Positions 8,166 through 17,752 of a stretch of 64,000 nucleotides of DNA are shown here, in pieces. This stretch comes from Capnocytophaga sputigena (GTDB lineage: Bacteria; Bacteroidota; Bacteroidia; Flavobacteriales; Flavobacteriaceae), in NCBI RefSeq assembly GCF_900446695.1, contig NZ_UAVP01000003.1:620001-684000 (forward strand), given 5' to 3'. Positions within the stretch are counted from its first letter, which is position 1. Each line of letters starts with the position of its first letter. The position numbers and the translations under genes are program-made. The notes under the pieces were generated by a model. It ran no database searches and was not told where the DNA came from. It saw only the letters and a list, made by a program, of their open reading frames with translations.

Positions 8166-10361
8166 CTACTCTAAGGTGAAATCTACTGTGCCTTTAATGT
8201 CGCCTGAAGAGGTGCCTACTAAGGCTTTGAAGGTACCTTTTTCGGCTACCCAAGCGTGTTGCTCAGGGTTGAAGAAGGATAGGTCTTGCTTGGTGATGTG
8301 GAAAGTTACAGTTTTGGTTTCTCCTGCCTTTAAGAATACTTTCTCAAATCCTTTGAGCTCTTTGTACGGGCGTAATACTGAGGCTTCTTCGTCGTGCAAA
8401 TAGAGTTGTACTACTTCAGCACCATCGCGCTTGCCGGTGTTCTGTACTGTTACCGAGAAGCTGATATCGCCGTTGGTGGTTTTCTTGTCAGCAGTGAGTT
8501 TGCCATATTTGAAAGTAGTGTAAGAAAGTCCGTGACCGAAAGGGAATAGTGGTTTTACGCCTTTTGTATCGGCGTAGCGGTAGCCTACTAAAATGCCTTC
8601 ATTGTAAGTAACGTCTTTGTCCCCTGGGTATTCACCTAAGGCTACAGCCCCATTGTCTTCCAAACGCACTGGGAAAGTGAAAGGCAATTTCCCTGAGGGG
8701 TTTACATCACCGAAGAGTACATCGGCGAGGGAGTTACCTGCTTCGGAGCCTAAATACCAATCTTGTACAATGGCAGGCACACTCTTCACCCAAGGCATTG
8801 CCATTGCATTCCCCGAAATGAGTACTACAGCCAAGTTTTTATTAGCTTTTGCCAAAGCTTCAATCACAGCATCTTGTCCGTAAGGCAATCCGTATTGTTT
8901 GCGGTCGTTGCCCTCACAATCCTGACCGTCGTGTTTGTTGAGTCCGCCTATAAAGATAACTACATCGGCTTGTTTAGCAGTTTTAACAGCTTCGGCGAGG
9001 AGTTCTTGAGCTGGACGCTTATCAGTGATGTCGTTGGCAGCAAGCCCGTCTTGGTCTTTGTAATCGTCGCTGGCATAGCCACGAGCATAGAGCACTTTGG
9101 CAGTATTGCCCACACGGTTTTTAATTCCGTCTAAGGGGAGTATCTCGTGAACGGCTTTGAGTGAGGAACTTCCTCCACCTACGGTCATCATTTTGATAGC
9201 ATTCTCGCCTATTACGGCTATGGTTTTCGCTTTTTTAACATCAATAGGGAGTACATTTTTATCGTTTTTGAGCAGTACGATACCTTCTTGTCCTATCTTG
9301 CGAGCTACAGCAAAGTGTTCTGGTGAGGCGAATGACCCAAAGGGGCGATTGGCTGCCATATTGGTGCGGAATACAAGTCGGAGGATATTGCGTACCTTTT
9401 CATTTACAACTTCTTCTTTTATTTCTCCTGATTTCAGTTTTTCGAGAAAAGGTTGGGCAAGGAAATAATGGTCGTAAGCATTTGAGCGGTTTTCGGTCAT
9501 TCCGTCAGTCCAAGTACCAAATTCCATATCCAATCCGTGGAGGGCAGCGCCATCGGTGTTGTTCACACCACCCCAATCGGATACTACGGCACCGTCAAAG
9601 CCCCATTCTTTGCGCAAGATGTCTTGCAATAGGTATTGGTTTTGGCAAGCCCATTGGTCTTTGTATTTGTTATAAGCCCCCATTATGCTCCACGCTTTTC
9701 CCTCTTGCACAGCAGCTTTGAAGGCAGGGAGGTAAATCTCATACAAAGCGCGGTCGTCTACCTTTACATTCACGGTATGGCGGTTGATTTCTTGATTGTT
9801 AAGCGCATAATGCTTCACACAAGCAGCCACACCATTGGCTTGCACGCCTTGCACATAAGGCACGACCATTTTGGATGCCAAATAAGGGTCTTCGCCCATA
9901 TACTCGAAATTGCGACCGTTGAGAGGAGTACGATAGATGTTCACCCCAGGACCTAAGAGTACGTTTTTATTACGATAGCGGGCTTCTTCGCCTATAGCCT
10001 TTCCGTAGGCTTTGCTGAGAGCGGGATTCCACGTAGCAGCAAGGCAAGTGAGGGCAGGAAAAGCGGTACATTTATCGTTTGTCCATCCCGCTTGATTCCA
10101 TTCGTCCCAAAGTACTTCGGGGCGTATGCCGTGAGGACCATCGGTCATCCAGTTTTCGGGGATACCCAAGCGGGGCACACCAGGTGAACTAAACTTAGAC
10201 TGCGCGTGGCACATAGCTACTTTTTCCTCTAAAGTCATTCGCGAGAGGGCATCGTCGATACGCTTCTCAATGGGTTGCGAAGCGTCTAAATAAACAGGCG
10301 TTTGCTGGGCTGAAAGCGTACCTACGGCACAGCAAAGCAGTAAAGTTTTTATATTTTTCAT
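8166..10361 (-). CDS. Glycoside hydrolase family 3 beta-glucosidase, secreted
   Basis: About 731 residues from ATG 10361 (MKNIKTLLLCCAVG, a signal peptide ending near LSAQQ). A longer frame to 10412 would place a non-signal sequence first and runs into an intergenic palindrome. Domains in order: GH3 N-terminal barrel with KHYALNNQE (substrate-binding KH) and the nucleophile aspartate in VVSDWGGVNN, the GH3 C-terminal sandwich, and a fibronectin III-like domain (last about 90 residues). The layout matches BglX-type periplasmic exo-beta-glucosidases that release glucose from oligosaccharides. It is the last gene of the utilisation locus and would finish what the GH30 enzyme begins. Confidence 0.93.
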   Translation of the reverse strand: MKNIKTLLLCCAVGTLSAQQTPVYLDASQPIEKRIDDALSRMTLEEKVAMCHAQSKFSSPGVPRLGIPENWMTDGPHGIRPEVLWDEWNQAGWTNDKCTAFPALTCLAATWNPALSKAYGKAIGEEARYRNKNVLLGPGVNIYRTPLNGRNFEYMGEDPYLASKMVVPYVQGVQANGVAACVKHYALNNQEINRHTVNVKVDDRALYEIYLPAFKAAVQEGKAWSIMGAYNKYKDQWACQNQYLLQDILRKEWGFDGAVVSDWGGVNNTDGAALHGLDMEFGTWTDGMTENRSNAYDHYFLAQPFLEKLKSGEIKEEVVNEKVRNILRLVFRTNMAANRPFGSFASPEHFAVARKIGQEGIVLLKNDKNVLPIDVKKAKTIAVIGENAIKMMTVGGGSSSLKAVHEILPLDGIKNRVGNTAKVLYARGYASDDYKDQDGLAANDITDKRPAQELLAEAVKTAKQADVVIFIGGLNKHDGQDCEGNDRKQYGLPYGQDAVIEALAKANKNLAVVLISGNAMAMPWVKSVPAIVQDWYLGSEAGNSLADVLFGDVNPSGKLPFTFPVRLEDNGAVALGEYPGDKDVTYNEGILVGYRYADTKGVKPLFPFGHGLSYTTFKYGKLTADKKTTNGDISFSVTVQNTGKRDGAEVVQLYLHDEEASVLRPYKELKGFEKVFLKAGETKTVTFHITKQDLSFFNPEQHAWVAEKGTFKALVGTSSGDIKGTVDFTLE

Positions 10362-10378
10362 ATTGTATTCGTTTAATC

Positions 10379-10424
10379 CTCTCCCCGTTCTCCTCCCGAA
10401 AGGAGGGGACAAGCTGCAAAAGCG
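10379..10424. repeat. Intergenic palindromic element, copy 1 of the C-rich family
   Basis: Pyrimidine-rich arm, CGAA-type loop and purine-rich arm (CCTCC at 10392-10396, GGAGG at 10402-10406), then a tail (CAAGCTGCAAAAGCGAC) like that of the copies at 11300 and 14391. It lies between the GH3 and SGNH genes. Confidence 0.6.
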
Positions 10425-10473
10425 ACGAGGGTACTTATTGATTTGTCGATTTGTTAATTTGACTTTGGCAAAG

Positions 10474-10492
10474 GTGCGAGCCGCACAGGCAG
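10474..10492. repeat. GTGCGAGCCGCAC hairpin repeat, intergenic copy
   Basis: The 19-mer GTGCGAGCCGCACAGGCAG contains a 5-bp inverted repeat (GTGCG/CGCAC) and is flanked by two CTTTGGCAAAG words. The same 19-mer, exact or slightly changed, recurs inside the four large paralogues (27923, 30633, 33226, 35922) and in the terminator at 50500-50545. Confidence 0.75.
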
Positions 10493-10547
10493 AGCTTTGG
10501 CAAAGTGTAGCGACGCTTGTTAATTATTAATTATCAATTGTTAATTG

Positions 10548-11276
10548 TTATTTCTTAACTGCTGTAAGATAGGGTTTGATAATGGCTGTCCATAGTTTGT
10601 AGCCTTCGGCATTCATATGGAGGTTGTCTTCTTTAAAGATATCGGTGCGGAGGTTGCCCGCTTCATCGTACATTACTTTGGTGATATCAATGTAAGTATA
10701 ACCTTGTGCGGTGGCATTTTCCTCTAAAAGAGCGTTTACCAATAGCTGGTCTTTCAGCTGGTCGGCTTTGTGCTGTGAGGGTTTTAGCGACACTACAAAC
10801 AAGGGAGTTGTTGGGTAATCTTTTTTGAGTTTAGCGATGAATATACGGAAAAGGTCGAAGCACTTTACGGCATTCACGCCTTCTTTGTGGCTTCCGAGGT
10901 CGTTTTCTACATAAAGAACGATGCTTTTAGGTTTGTATCCTTGTGCGATGGTGTTATAGTTATAAATCATATCGCGCAAGGTTGCCCCTCCATAAGAACG
11001 ACGGATGAGTTTTAGCGGTGCAAAATCTTCATAGATAGTATCCCATAGGTTGATAGACGAACTACCGAGGAATAACGCATCACAGGAGAGGTCTTTGAGG
11101 CGTTTGTTTTCCTTTTGGTAGTAGTTGATATCGCCTTGATAGCGAGTAATCCAAGGAGTTTCATCGGTTTGTTCAAAGGGGATTACCGTTTTGATTACGG
11201 TAGTAGGGGTTGCGGTTTGCGCTTTGGCGAATGCTATAGAAGCCATTGCCAATAGTGACAATAATATTCTTTTCAT
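10548..11276 (-). CDS. Secreted SGNH/GDSL-type hydrolase
   Basis: 242 residues with a signal peptide (MKRILLSLLAMASIAFAKAQ). SGNH blocks are visible: FLGSSSINLW (block I serine), YGGATLRDM (glycine block), YVENDLG (asparagine block) and EDNLHMNAEGY (catalytic D-x-x-H). Such enzymes are esterases or lipases; inside a sugar locus they usually remove acetyl or other acyl groups. It lies between the GH30 and GH3 genes on the same strand, each separated by a palindromic repeat. No carbohydrate-binding module is seen, so the substrate is open. Confidence 0.88.
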   Translation of the reverse strand: MKRILLSLLAMASIAFAKAQTATPTTVIKTVIPFEQTDETPWITRYQGDINYYQKENKRLKDLSCDALFLGSSSINLWDTIYEDFAPLKLIRRSYGGATLRDMIYNYNTIAQGYKPKSIVLYVENDLGSHKEGVNAVKCFDLFRIFIAKLKKDYPTTPLFVVSLKPSQHKADQLKDQLLVNALLEENATAQGYTYIDITKVMYDEAGNLRTDIFKEDNLHMNAEGYKLWTAIIKPYLTAVKK

Positions 11277-11299
11277 TTGTGTAATTTATTATTTTTAAG

Positions 11300-11328
11300 C
11301 CCCCGTCCCCCCGAAGGGGGACAATCCG
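11300..11328. repeat. Intergenic palindromic element, copy 2 of the C-rich family
   Basis: Hairpin GTCCCCC (11305-11311), loop CGAA, GGGGGAC (11316-11322), followed by AATCCG. Near-identical in the loop and tail to the copy at 14391-14432. Confidence 0.75.
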
Positions 11329-11387
11329 TAGAAGAGGAGCTATTCTACTCTATTTGATTTGACTTTGAGAAAGTTTGTAATTTCTAC

Positions 11388-12857
11388 TTATATTTTGGGT
11401 ATCAAAAAGGATACCACGCTATTGGCAGGTACTTCATAAGAGAAATACTGTTTGCCGGTACTTAGGGTTAGGTGTGTGGCTTCTTTCTTTTTATTCAGTA
11501 GTACACAAGCCAAAGAGCCGTCGGGGTTCTGGAAAGCGGTACATTGCACATTGTCATCAGTGGTTTTCTCAACACCTATGCGGGTTGCGCCTTGCTTGAT
11601 AACTGCTGAAAGATGACTTATGACGTAGTAGTGTGAATTGCGTTGCATCGTCTTATAATCGGATGTTTGGATATCAACTGCACCAAAACAAGTCTTGCAA
11701 CCGCCTTCACGATTGGGCGCTCCGTGCTCGTCGAGCATTAAATTCCAGACCATTACCGCCTTGCAATGATTATTTAGGGTTTTGATACCGAGCTCTTGCA
11801 TATCTTCAGTTAGACGGCGTTGAAGGTTGCGACCATCGTTCCAAGTACCTATGGAGCTTTCTGTAAAGATGAGTTCTTTATTAGGGTATTGATTATGAAT
11901 ATTGTTCAATTCATCGGGATTTCCACCATAGTTATGGTAGGCAGCCCCTGTAATGTATTGAGAAGCTTCAGTATCTTTATAGATATGCAGAGGGTACTGC
12001 TGTTGCGAAGGCATATTATCATAGTTGTAGTTATGGTCGAAAAGGTAGATTTTAACCTCAGCAAAGCCTTTATCGCGCAGGGTTTTTCCTAAGGCATTTT
12101 TGATAAAGGCAAGTTGCTCGTCCCATCCCATATACATAGAAGCCGAGTTTCCTCTATTGAGAGGTTCGTTCTGTATAGTGATAGCATTGACGTTCAATCC
12201 ATTGTCTTTCATCGCTTGCAACCATTTGGCGAAGTACAACGCATAATCTTGATAGAGTGCAGGGTTTAGCTGACCGCTTGTCCAATGGTTGTAAGGTTGC
12301 AAATCGGTGAGGTTATTGACCTTCATCCAGCGAGGAGGTGTCCAAGGAGAGCCAATAATCTGCACTTTGGGGTTAATAGCGAGAATCTCTTTAAGTATAG
12401 GAATTACGTATTTTGTTTCCTCTTGGGTGAGGGCAAAGTTATCAATTCCTTTGGTATCGCAAAGCGTGTATTCACTTAGGGAAAAGTCGGAACAGCCAAT
12501 AGAGACTCTCACATAATTTTGCCCAAAGCCTTCAGTTTCAGAGAAAGTTTGGGTAAGGAAGTTTTTTCTATCGGCAGGGGACATCTGCATTAAGTTATAG
12601 CAGGTAGATCCTGTAATGGCAGAGCCAAATCCATAGACCGTTTGGAATTTTTCAGTAGGTTTTAGGGTGATATTAGCATTCGTTGTTTTATCAGCTGAAA
12701 ACAGTGCTAATGTATCTGTTTTAAACTCTTTACTGCGGTCGCCCGTAGTGGTAATCACCTTTACCGTGGGACTATGAGCTTGCTTGTGGGCAGTACAAGC
12801 TACTACTGCCCAAAGCAAACTAAGGATTAATAAAGATGAATATGATTTGTGTATCAT
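11388..12857 (-). CDS. Glycoside hydrolase family 30, probable endo-beta-1,6-glucanase lipoprotein
   Basis: 489 residues. The N-terminal signal ends in a lipobox (AVVAC, Cys at about 21), so it is probably a lipoprotein and may sit on the cell surface. GH30 features are FGSAITGSTCYNL, the acid/base glutamate in ITIQNEPLNRG, the nucleophile glutamate in LIFTESSIGTW, and a C-terminal beta-sandwich. GH30 includes glucosylceramidases, xylanases and the subfamily 3 endo-beta-1,6-glucanases of Bacteroidota. The combination with SusC/D and a GH3 enzyme favours beta-1,6-glucan, but that is inference. It lies 26 bases after susD and is probably co-transcribed. Confidence 0.88.
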   Translation of the reverse strand: MIHKSYSSLLILSLLWAVVACTAHKQAHSPTVKVITTTGDRSKEFKTDTLALFSADKTTNANITLKPTEKFQTVYGFGSAITGSTCYNLMQMSPADRKNFLTQTFSETEGFGQNYVRVSIGCSDFSLSEYTLCDTKGIDNFALTQEETKYVIPILKEILAINPKVQIIGSPWTPPRWMKVNNLTDLQPYNHWTSGQLNPALYQDYALYFAKWLQAMKDNGLNVNAITIQNEPLNRGNSASMYMGWDEQLAFIKNALGKTLRDKGFAEVKIYLFDHNYNYDNMPSQQQYPLHIYKDTEASQYITGAAYHNYGGNPDELNNIHNQYPNKELIFTESSIGTWNDGRNLQRRLTEDMQELGIKTLNNHCKAVMVWNLMLDEHGAPNREGGCKTCFGAVDIQTSDYKTMQRNSHYYVISHLSAVIKQGATRIGVEKTTDDNVQCTAFQNPDGSLACVLLNKKKEATHLTLSTGKQYFSYEVPANSVVSFLIPKI

Positions 12858-12882
12858 TATAAATTTATCATTCGTTATAGGT

Positions 12883-14373
12883 TTAATATCCTGCGTTTTG
12901 AGTGAGTTTAGAGTTCTTTTCTATCTCGGTTTGAGGTACAGGATATAACACTGTATTGTCATTGAGCGGGTAGGTTTGTCTGAGTCTACCAGAATCTCTG
13001 CTATTGAGGGTATTCATCGTTTCGACAGCTTTGTCGTTGCGCACCAAGTCGAACCAACGGAAACCTTCGAAAGCCAACTCTAAACGGCGTTCTTTAAGTA
13101 CTGCTTCTTTCATTTGTTCTTGTGAAAGAGAAGTGGAAATAGCTGCAAGTCCTACCCTTGCACGCACTTGGTTTACTAAGGCAGCTGCCTCAGCAGTTTG
13201 ACCTAAAGCAGCATAGGCTTCGGCTTTGAGCAAGAGAATATCGGCTAAACGCAATTTAATGATGCTATTGGCGCCTGAACGTATTTTGTACATAAAGGCG
13301 TAATGATTTGAAGGATAGTAATTGCTCCAAGAAGGTTGTCCCCACACAATAGCTTGGTCACGGCGCACGGTATCGCCTTCGGCATCAAAGGCAGCGGTGA
13401 GGTCGCGTGCAGGAGTACACCATTTGCGCCAATCGTATTTACTATTGGGGTTGATGTGGTTTTTTCCAAACATTATAGACAACCAAGTTTGTCCACCAGT
13501 AGAATAGGTAATCTCGAAGATAGACTCAGAAGAGTTACGCAATTTTACATCAGTGCCTGCTGCGTTTAGTTGAAACAAGTCGGCATAATTAGGTACTAAT
13601 GAAAAGCCTGCTCCTATCACCGCATCGCAATACTGAATGGTTTTGTTGTAGTCGCGTATAGGTTTTTCGGCATATACGTGCGCTAAAAGAGCATTAGCTA
13701 CTGCCTTGCTAAAGATAAACTTATTGGCAGTATTTACAGCAGGTGCATCGTTTACAGCCGCTTCTAAGTTTTCTTTGATAGTGCTGTATACTTCGGCTAC
13801 TGAACTACGAGGAGGGAAAAGTTTAGCATAAGTCTCTCCGATATTATCGGAAGTAATGGTAGGGATATCCTCAGAAGGGATAGGCACTTCTCCCCAAAGA
13901 CGCGTCATATCAAAAAGCAACCACGCTTTGAAAATACGAGCTTCAGCTTTCCACTGTTTGCGTTCGCTATCACTAAGAGAAGCATCGGGCACTTTATCTA
14001 CATTGGCAATCACTACGTTCGCTAAGTTGATACCTTCTAAGTATTTTTGCCAGTCGCGAGTGATATTCTTGTTAGAAGGGTCTTGGCTATTTTGTTCGAT
14101 AGAAGTAATAGGAGCATCGGTTCCACCTGCGTAAGCATTATCGGCACGTACTTCAGTATTCATCAGTAAGTCGAGCGTCCAAAACTCTTGCGCACTTCCT
14201 TGTATAAAGGTGTAGATAGCCTCATAACGAGCTTTCATCTGAGCTTTGGTTTCAATGGTAGTCCCTCCTTTACCGTTCATATTCTTCTCGTTGAAATCGG
14301 AGATAGGGTCTTTATCTAAACTGCACGCCGTTAGAGCTACCAACGAAAGTGCAAGGTATATATATTTTTTCAT
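12883..14373 (-). CDS. SusD/RagB glycan-binding outer membrane lipoprotein
   Basis: 496 residues with a lipoprotein signal (LALSLVALTAC, Cys at 17). The TPR-like SusD fold is supported by the N-terminal region with DLLMNTEVRADNAYAGG, the central KAWLLFDMTRLWGEVP and the conserved C-terminal ERRLELAFEGFRWFDLVR with PVPQTEIEKN. SusD lipoproteins lid the SusC pore and capture oligosaccharides. The gene follows SusC with a palindromic repeat between them (14391-14432), the standard susC-susD order. Confidence 0.95.
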   Translation of the reverse strand: MKKYIYLALSLVALTACSLDKDPISDFNEKNMNGKGGTTIETKAQMKARYEAIYTFIQGSAQEFWTLDLLMNTEVRADNAYAGGTDAPITSIEQNSQDPSNKNITRDWQKYLEGINLANVVIANVDKVPDASLSDSERKQWKAEARIFKAWLLFDMTRLWGEVPIPSEDIPTITSDNIGETYAKLFPPRSSVAEVYSTIKENLEAAVNDAPAVNTANKFIFSKAVANALLAHVYAEKPIRDYNKTIQYCDAVIGAGFSLVPNYADLFQLNAAGTDVKLRNSSESIFEITYSTGGQTWLSIMFGKNHINPNSKYDWRKWCTPARDLTAAFDAEGDTVRRDQAIVWGQPSWSNYYPSNHYAFMYKIRSGANSIIKLRLADILLLKAEAYAALGQTAEAAALVNQVRARVGLAAISTSLSQEQMKEAVLKERRLELAFEGFRWFDLVRNDKAVETMNTLNSRDSGRLRQTYPLNDNTVLYPVPQTEIEKNSKLTQNAGY

Positions 14374-14390
14374 TTTTGTATAGGTTTATT

Positions 14391-14432
14391 AGCCCCCGCC
14401 CCCCCGAAGGGGGAGAATCCGCAAAGGCGAAC
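14391..14432. repeat. Intergenic palindromic element, copy 3 of the C-rich family
   Basis: CCCCC (14400-14404), loop CGAA, GGGGG (14409-14413), then GAATCCGCAAAGGCGAAC. It lies between susC and susD, where a hairpin can set relative mRNA levels. Confidence 0.75.
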
Positions 14433-14473
14433 TATTAGGGTAAGTATATTAATAAATGAATGAAAGTTTTTTC

Positions 14474-17455
14474 TTAAAACTCAATGTTTAAGCCAAAAAT
14501 AAAAGATTTGGTTTGAGGATAGGTACCCCAGTCGATACCCATAGTAGGACCAGAGAGTCCTTCGTTTACTTCGGGGTCAAAGCCTTTGTAGTTAGTAAGT
14601 GTCCAAAGGTTTTGAGCGGTGAAGTAAGGTTGTATCTTGCGAATACCGTATTTTTCTAAGGCATCTACAGGTACATTATAGGCTAAAGTAAGCGTTTTGA
14701 GGCGCAAGTAGGAACCGTCTTCCACCCAACGAGATGATGCTTTGATGTTATCGGTACTTTTTACCGCACGAGGGATATCGGTAACATCACCTGGTTTTCT
14801 CCAACGGTTGAGTACTGCTGTTGATTGGTTTTTACCATCGTACATACCTTCAGTTTCTATACGAGAAGCGTTGTAGATATCATTGCCATAAGAACCTTGG
14901 AAGAAGACACTCAAAGTAAAGTTTTTATAAGCGAAGTCATTGGTAAGTCCAAAGGTAAAATCGGGGTTAGGGTCGCCTATATAAGTTTTATCGGATACGC
15001 TAATTCTACCATCGCCATTGAGATCTTTGTATTTGATATCACCTGTTTGTGGGTCTACACCATCACTTACCAATCCCCAGAACTTACCTAAAGGTTGTCC
15101 TTCGGTGATACGCACTACTTGTTCAGAAGTAGCTTCGGAGGTGCTAGCGTAGTAATACACTTTTTGCAAGCTGAGTTTGGTAAGCTCGTTGCGGTTGAAT
15201 GAGATATTGAAGTTCGTATTCCACTCAAAATTACCTGTAAGGTTACGGCTATCTACAGAGAATTCCAACCCTTTATTGGTCATTTCACCCTCATTGCGAT
15301 AGATAGAAGGCACTGGTGAAGTAGCAGGAAGAGGCACATCCATCAATAAATCGGTAGTCTTTTTAAGATACGCATCTACGGCAAGAGATAAACGGTTTTT
15401 GAAGAGTGCTATATCAAGTCCGATGTTAGATTGAGTTGTGGTTTCCCAAGTAAGGTTAGGGTTTGAGAAAGAATTAGGCGTAAGGGTAATCATCGCATTG
15501 GCATTAGCCCCGTTGCCCCACCAGTTTTGGCGTGCTATTTTATAGCGTTGCAAGTAGGCGTAAGAAGAAATACCCGCTTGGTTACCTGTTTGTCCCCAGC
15601 CTCCGCGCAATTTGAGTTCGCTAAGCCATTCTACATTCTTCAAGAAGTTTTCTTGAGAAAGTCTCCATCCTACAGATACAGAAGGGAAGTAACCCCAGCG
15701 TTTGCCAGGTGCTAATTTTGATGAACCATCGGCACGGAAATTAGCTGTAAGAAGGTATTTGCTATCGTAGTTATAAGAAATACGACCTAAATATGACATC
15801 ATACTCCACTCTTCGGCATTGGTGATGCTTCCTTGTCCTATTTTGTTGGCAGCATTGAGGGTTTTGATATCCGAAGTAAGGAAGTGAGTTGCATACATTT
15901 CGCTACCATCCATTTTGGCATTGGTGAAAGAAGTACCTGCCAATAAAGAAAGGTTGTGTTTGCTGAAAGTCTTGTCGAAAGTAAGGATATTATCGAAAGT
16001 CATCAGCGTGTGGTTTTTTCTGATATCGGCAGCTTCACCATAGTTTCTACGTCCGTAAGCAGTGAGTTTAGGGTCTGTCCAACGGTTTTCTTTGCTTGAC
16101 AAGCGGTCGATAGCAAAGGTAGATTTATAGCGCAAACCGTCCATTAGCTGTACAATAGCCGAGCCACTTCCCACAAAGCGGTTGTTTTTAAGAAGGTTAT
16201 CGGCACGGCGAGAGATGTTCTCTACAGGGTGTGAAAGGTTAGCCCCTTTAAAATCGTAGTAATACCAGCCTTCTTCTCCTGCTTTGGTACTCCAAATAGG
16301 AGCGTATTGAGGGGTATTGATTACTGAAAGTACTACCCCAGCACGGTTAGCACCTAAACCTGAAATGATGCCATTAGACTCATAATCGGCATAAGACAAA
16401 TTAGTTTCAAAAGTAAGCCATTTGCGCATTTTAGCCTCTAAGTTCAAACGCACATTATAACGCTCGAAGAAAGAGCTACGGATAATACCGTCTTCTTTAG
16501 TATGACCTGCTGAAACATAATACTTTGTATTTTCGGTAGCGTTGGATACAGAGAGTTGAGTATTTTGGGTAAAACCAGTACGGAAAGCCTCTTTGTACCA
16601 ATCAGTTTTATCGGTAAGACCTGCCAATGAAGAAGTAGCTACTGCGCCAGAATCTGCCATCAAATCATAATATTGTTGTGTGTTGAGAGATGGAATTTTC
16701 TTGGCGATGTCGGACATACCTACATACGTATTGATAGATACTTTAGGCTCATTGCGTTTACCTTGTTTGGTAGTGATAAGTACTACCCCATTGGCAGCAC
16801 GTGAACCATAGATAGCTGCTGAAGAAGCATCTTTGAGCACTTGCATATTCTCGATATCGGTAGGGGCTATCCCACTGATATCTTGCACTGGGATACCATC
16901 AACCACATATAGAGGGTCATTGGAAGCGCTGATAGAAGTATTCCCGCGGATGCGTACTGCTAAGCCTGCGCCTGGAGCACCACTGGGTTGTACTACTTGA
17001 ATACCTGCAGCACGCCCTTGAATAGCTTGCGCTGCTGAAGTTACAGGACGTTGGTCTAAATCTTTAGTTTTTACTGAAGTGATTGCTGTGGTTACATCAC
17101 CTTTCTTTTGAGTGCCATAGCCCACTACTACTACCTCATCGAGGTCTTGAGTAGCTTCGGGGAGTTTTACTTTTAGAGAGGCACCTGTCGCTTTTATATC
17201 AAGGGTTTTATAACCCACTGACGAAAACTCTAACACAGCACCTTTTGGCACATTGTTAAGCGAAAAGTTACCATCAAAATCGGTAGCTACCCCCTTGGTA
17301 GTACCTTTTATTACTACAGAAACACCAGGAAGAGGCATTCCTTTGTCATCGGTTACAGTACCTGTTAGCTGACTAATGTTTTGCGCTTGAGCAAAAGCAG
17401 TAAAGCCTAGTAACAGTACTATCATTAGCATTAAATGTTCTTTGAGTACTTTCAT
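14474..17455 (-). CDS. SusC/RagA TonB-linked outer membrane transporter
   Basis: 993 residues. Order: signal peptide (to about residue 25, AQAQ), carboxypeptidase-regulatory-like domain (LTGTVTDDKGMPLPGVSV onward), TonB box region (EVVVVGYGTQKK), plug domain (about 120-230, with the SusC motifs AAGIQVVQPSG and SAAIYGSRAANGVVLITTKQG) and a 22-strand barrel ending in the aromatic residue F of FGLNIEF. It imports oligosaccharides with the SusD lid and TonB/ExbBD energy. The partner genes downstream encode GH30, SGNH and GH3 enzymes. The leader between a -7 box at 17579-17572 and the ATG is about 110 bases. Confidence 0.96.
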   Translation of the reverse strand: MKVLKEHLMLMIVLLLGFTAFAQAQNISQLTGTVTDDKGMPLPGVSVVIKGTTKGVATDFDGNFSLNNVPKGAVLEFSSVGYKTLDIKATGASLKVKLPEATQDLDEVVVVGYGTQKKGDVTTAITSVKTKDLDQRPVTSAAQAIQGRAAGIQVVQPSGAPGAGLAVRIRGNTSISASNDPLYVVDGIPVQDISGIAPTDIENMQVLKDASSAAIYGSRAANGVVLITTKQGKRNEPKVSINTYVGMSDIAKKIPSLNTQQYYDLMADSGAVATSSLAGLTDKTDWYKEAFRTGFTQNTQLSVSNATENTKYYVSAGHTKEDGIIRSSFFERYNVRLNLEAKMRKWLTFETNLSYADYESNGIISGLGANRAGVVLSVINTPQYAPIWSTKAGEEGWYYYDFKGANLSHPVENISRRADNLLKNNRFVGSGSAIVQLMDGLRYKSTFAIDRLSSKENRWTDPKLTAYGRRNYGEAADIRKNHTLMTFDNILTFDKTFSKHNLSLLAGTSFTNAKMDGSEMYATHFLTSDIKTLNAANKIGQGSITNAEEWSMMSYLGRISYNYDSKYLLTANFRADGSSKLAPGKRWGYFPSVSVGWRLSQENFLKNVEWLSELKLRGGWGQTGNQAGISSYAYLQRYKIARQNWWGNGANANAMITLTPNSFSNPNLTWETTTQSNIGLDIALFKNRLSLAVDAYLKKTTDLLMDVPLPATSPVPSIYRNEGEMTNKGLEFSVDSRNLTGNFEWNTNFNISFNRNELTKLSLQKVYYYASTSEATSEQVVRITEGQPLGKFWGLVSDGVDPQTGDIKYKDLNGDGRISVSDKTYIGDPNPDFTFGLTNDFAYKNFTLSVFFQGSYGNDIYNASRIETEGMYDGKNQSTAVLNRWRKPGDVTDIPRAVKSTDNIKASSRWVEDGSYLRLKTLTLAYNVPVDALEKYGIRKIQPYFTAQNLWTLTNYKGFDPEVNEGLSGPTMGIDWGTYPQTKSFIFGLNIEF

Positions 17456-17571
17456 AAAATAAAAACGTTACATTTGTTAGTTTCTTTTTTGTTGCTTTTC
17501 GGAAAGTTATTTTTGTATTTCCAACGCCCCAAAATTATGACAAAAAAACATTGAAATGTCATCGGGTATTA

Positions 17572-17579
17572 CAAAAGTA
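17572..17579 (-). promoter_or_regulatory. Candidate -7 box of the susC operon
   Basis: TACTTTTG read leftward, matching TAnnTTTG, 117 bases before the susC ATG. No good -33 element is visible, as expected if an activator is needed. The rest of the 297-base gap (17456-17752) is AT-rich and shows no gene. Confidence 0.45.
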
Positions 17580-17752
17580 CTATTTAAAAAAGTTATTTAA
17601 CTGAATATTAACAATTTAAATTCTAAAGAAGCCTTAAAAAAGTACTGAATTTTCACTTGTAAATCACAAAATAGCACCCGAACCTGCGAAAGAAAAGCAT
17701 CTGGAAAAGCAAGATTTTACATAGGAAAAATCAGTTTTTACACTTTTTTTGA

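Noticed and set aside
8617-10350. Several rightward frames opposite the GH3 gene
   Set aside because: They lie in the antisense of a gene with clear family motifs and show no domain or start signal of their own.
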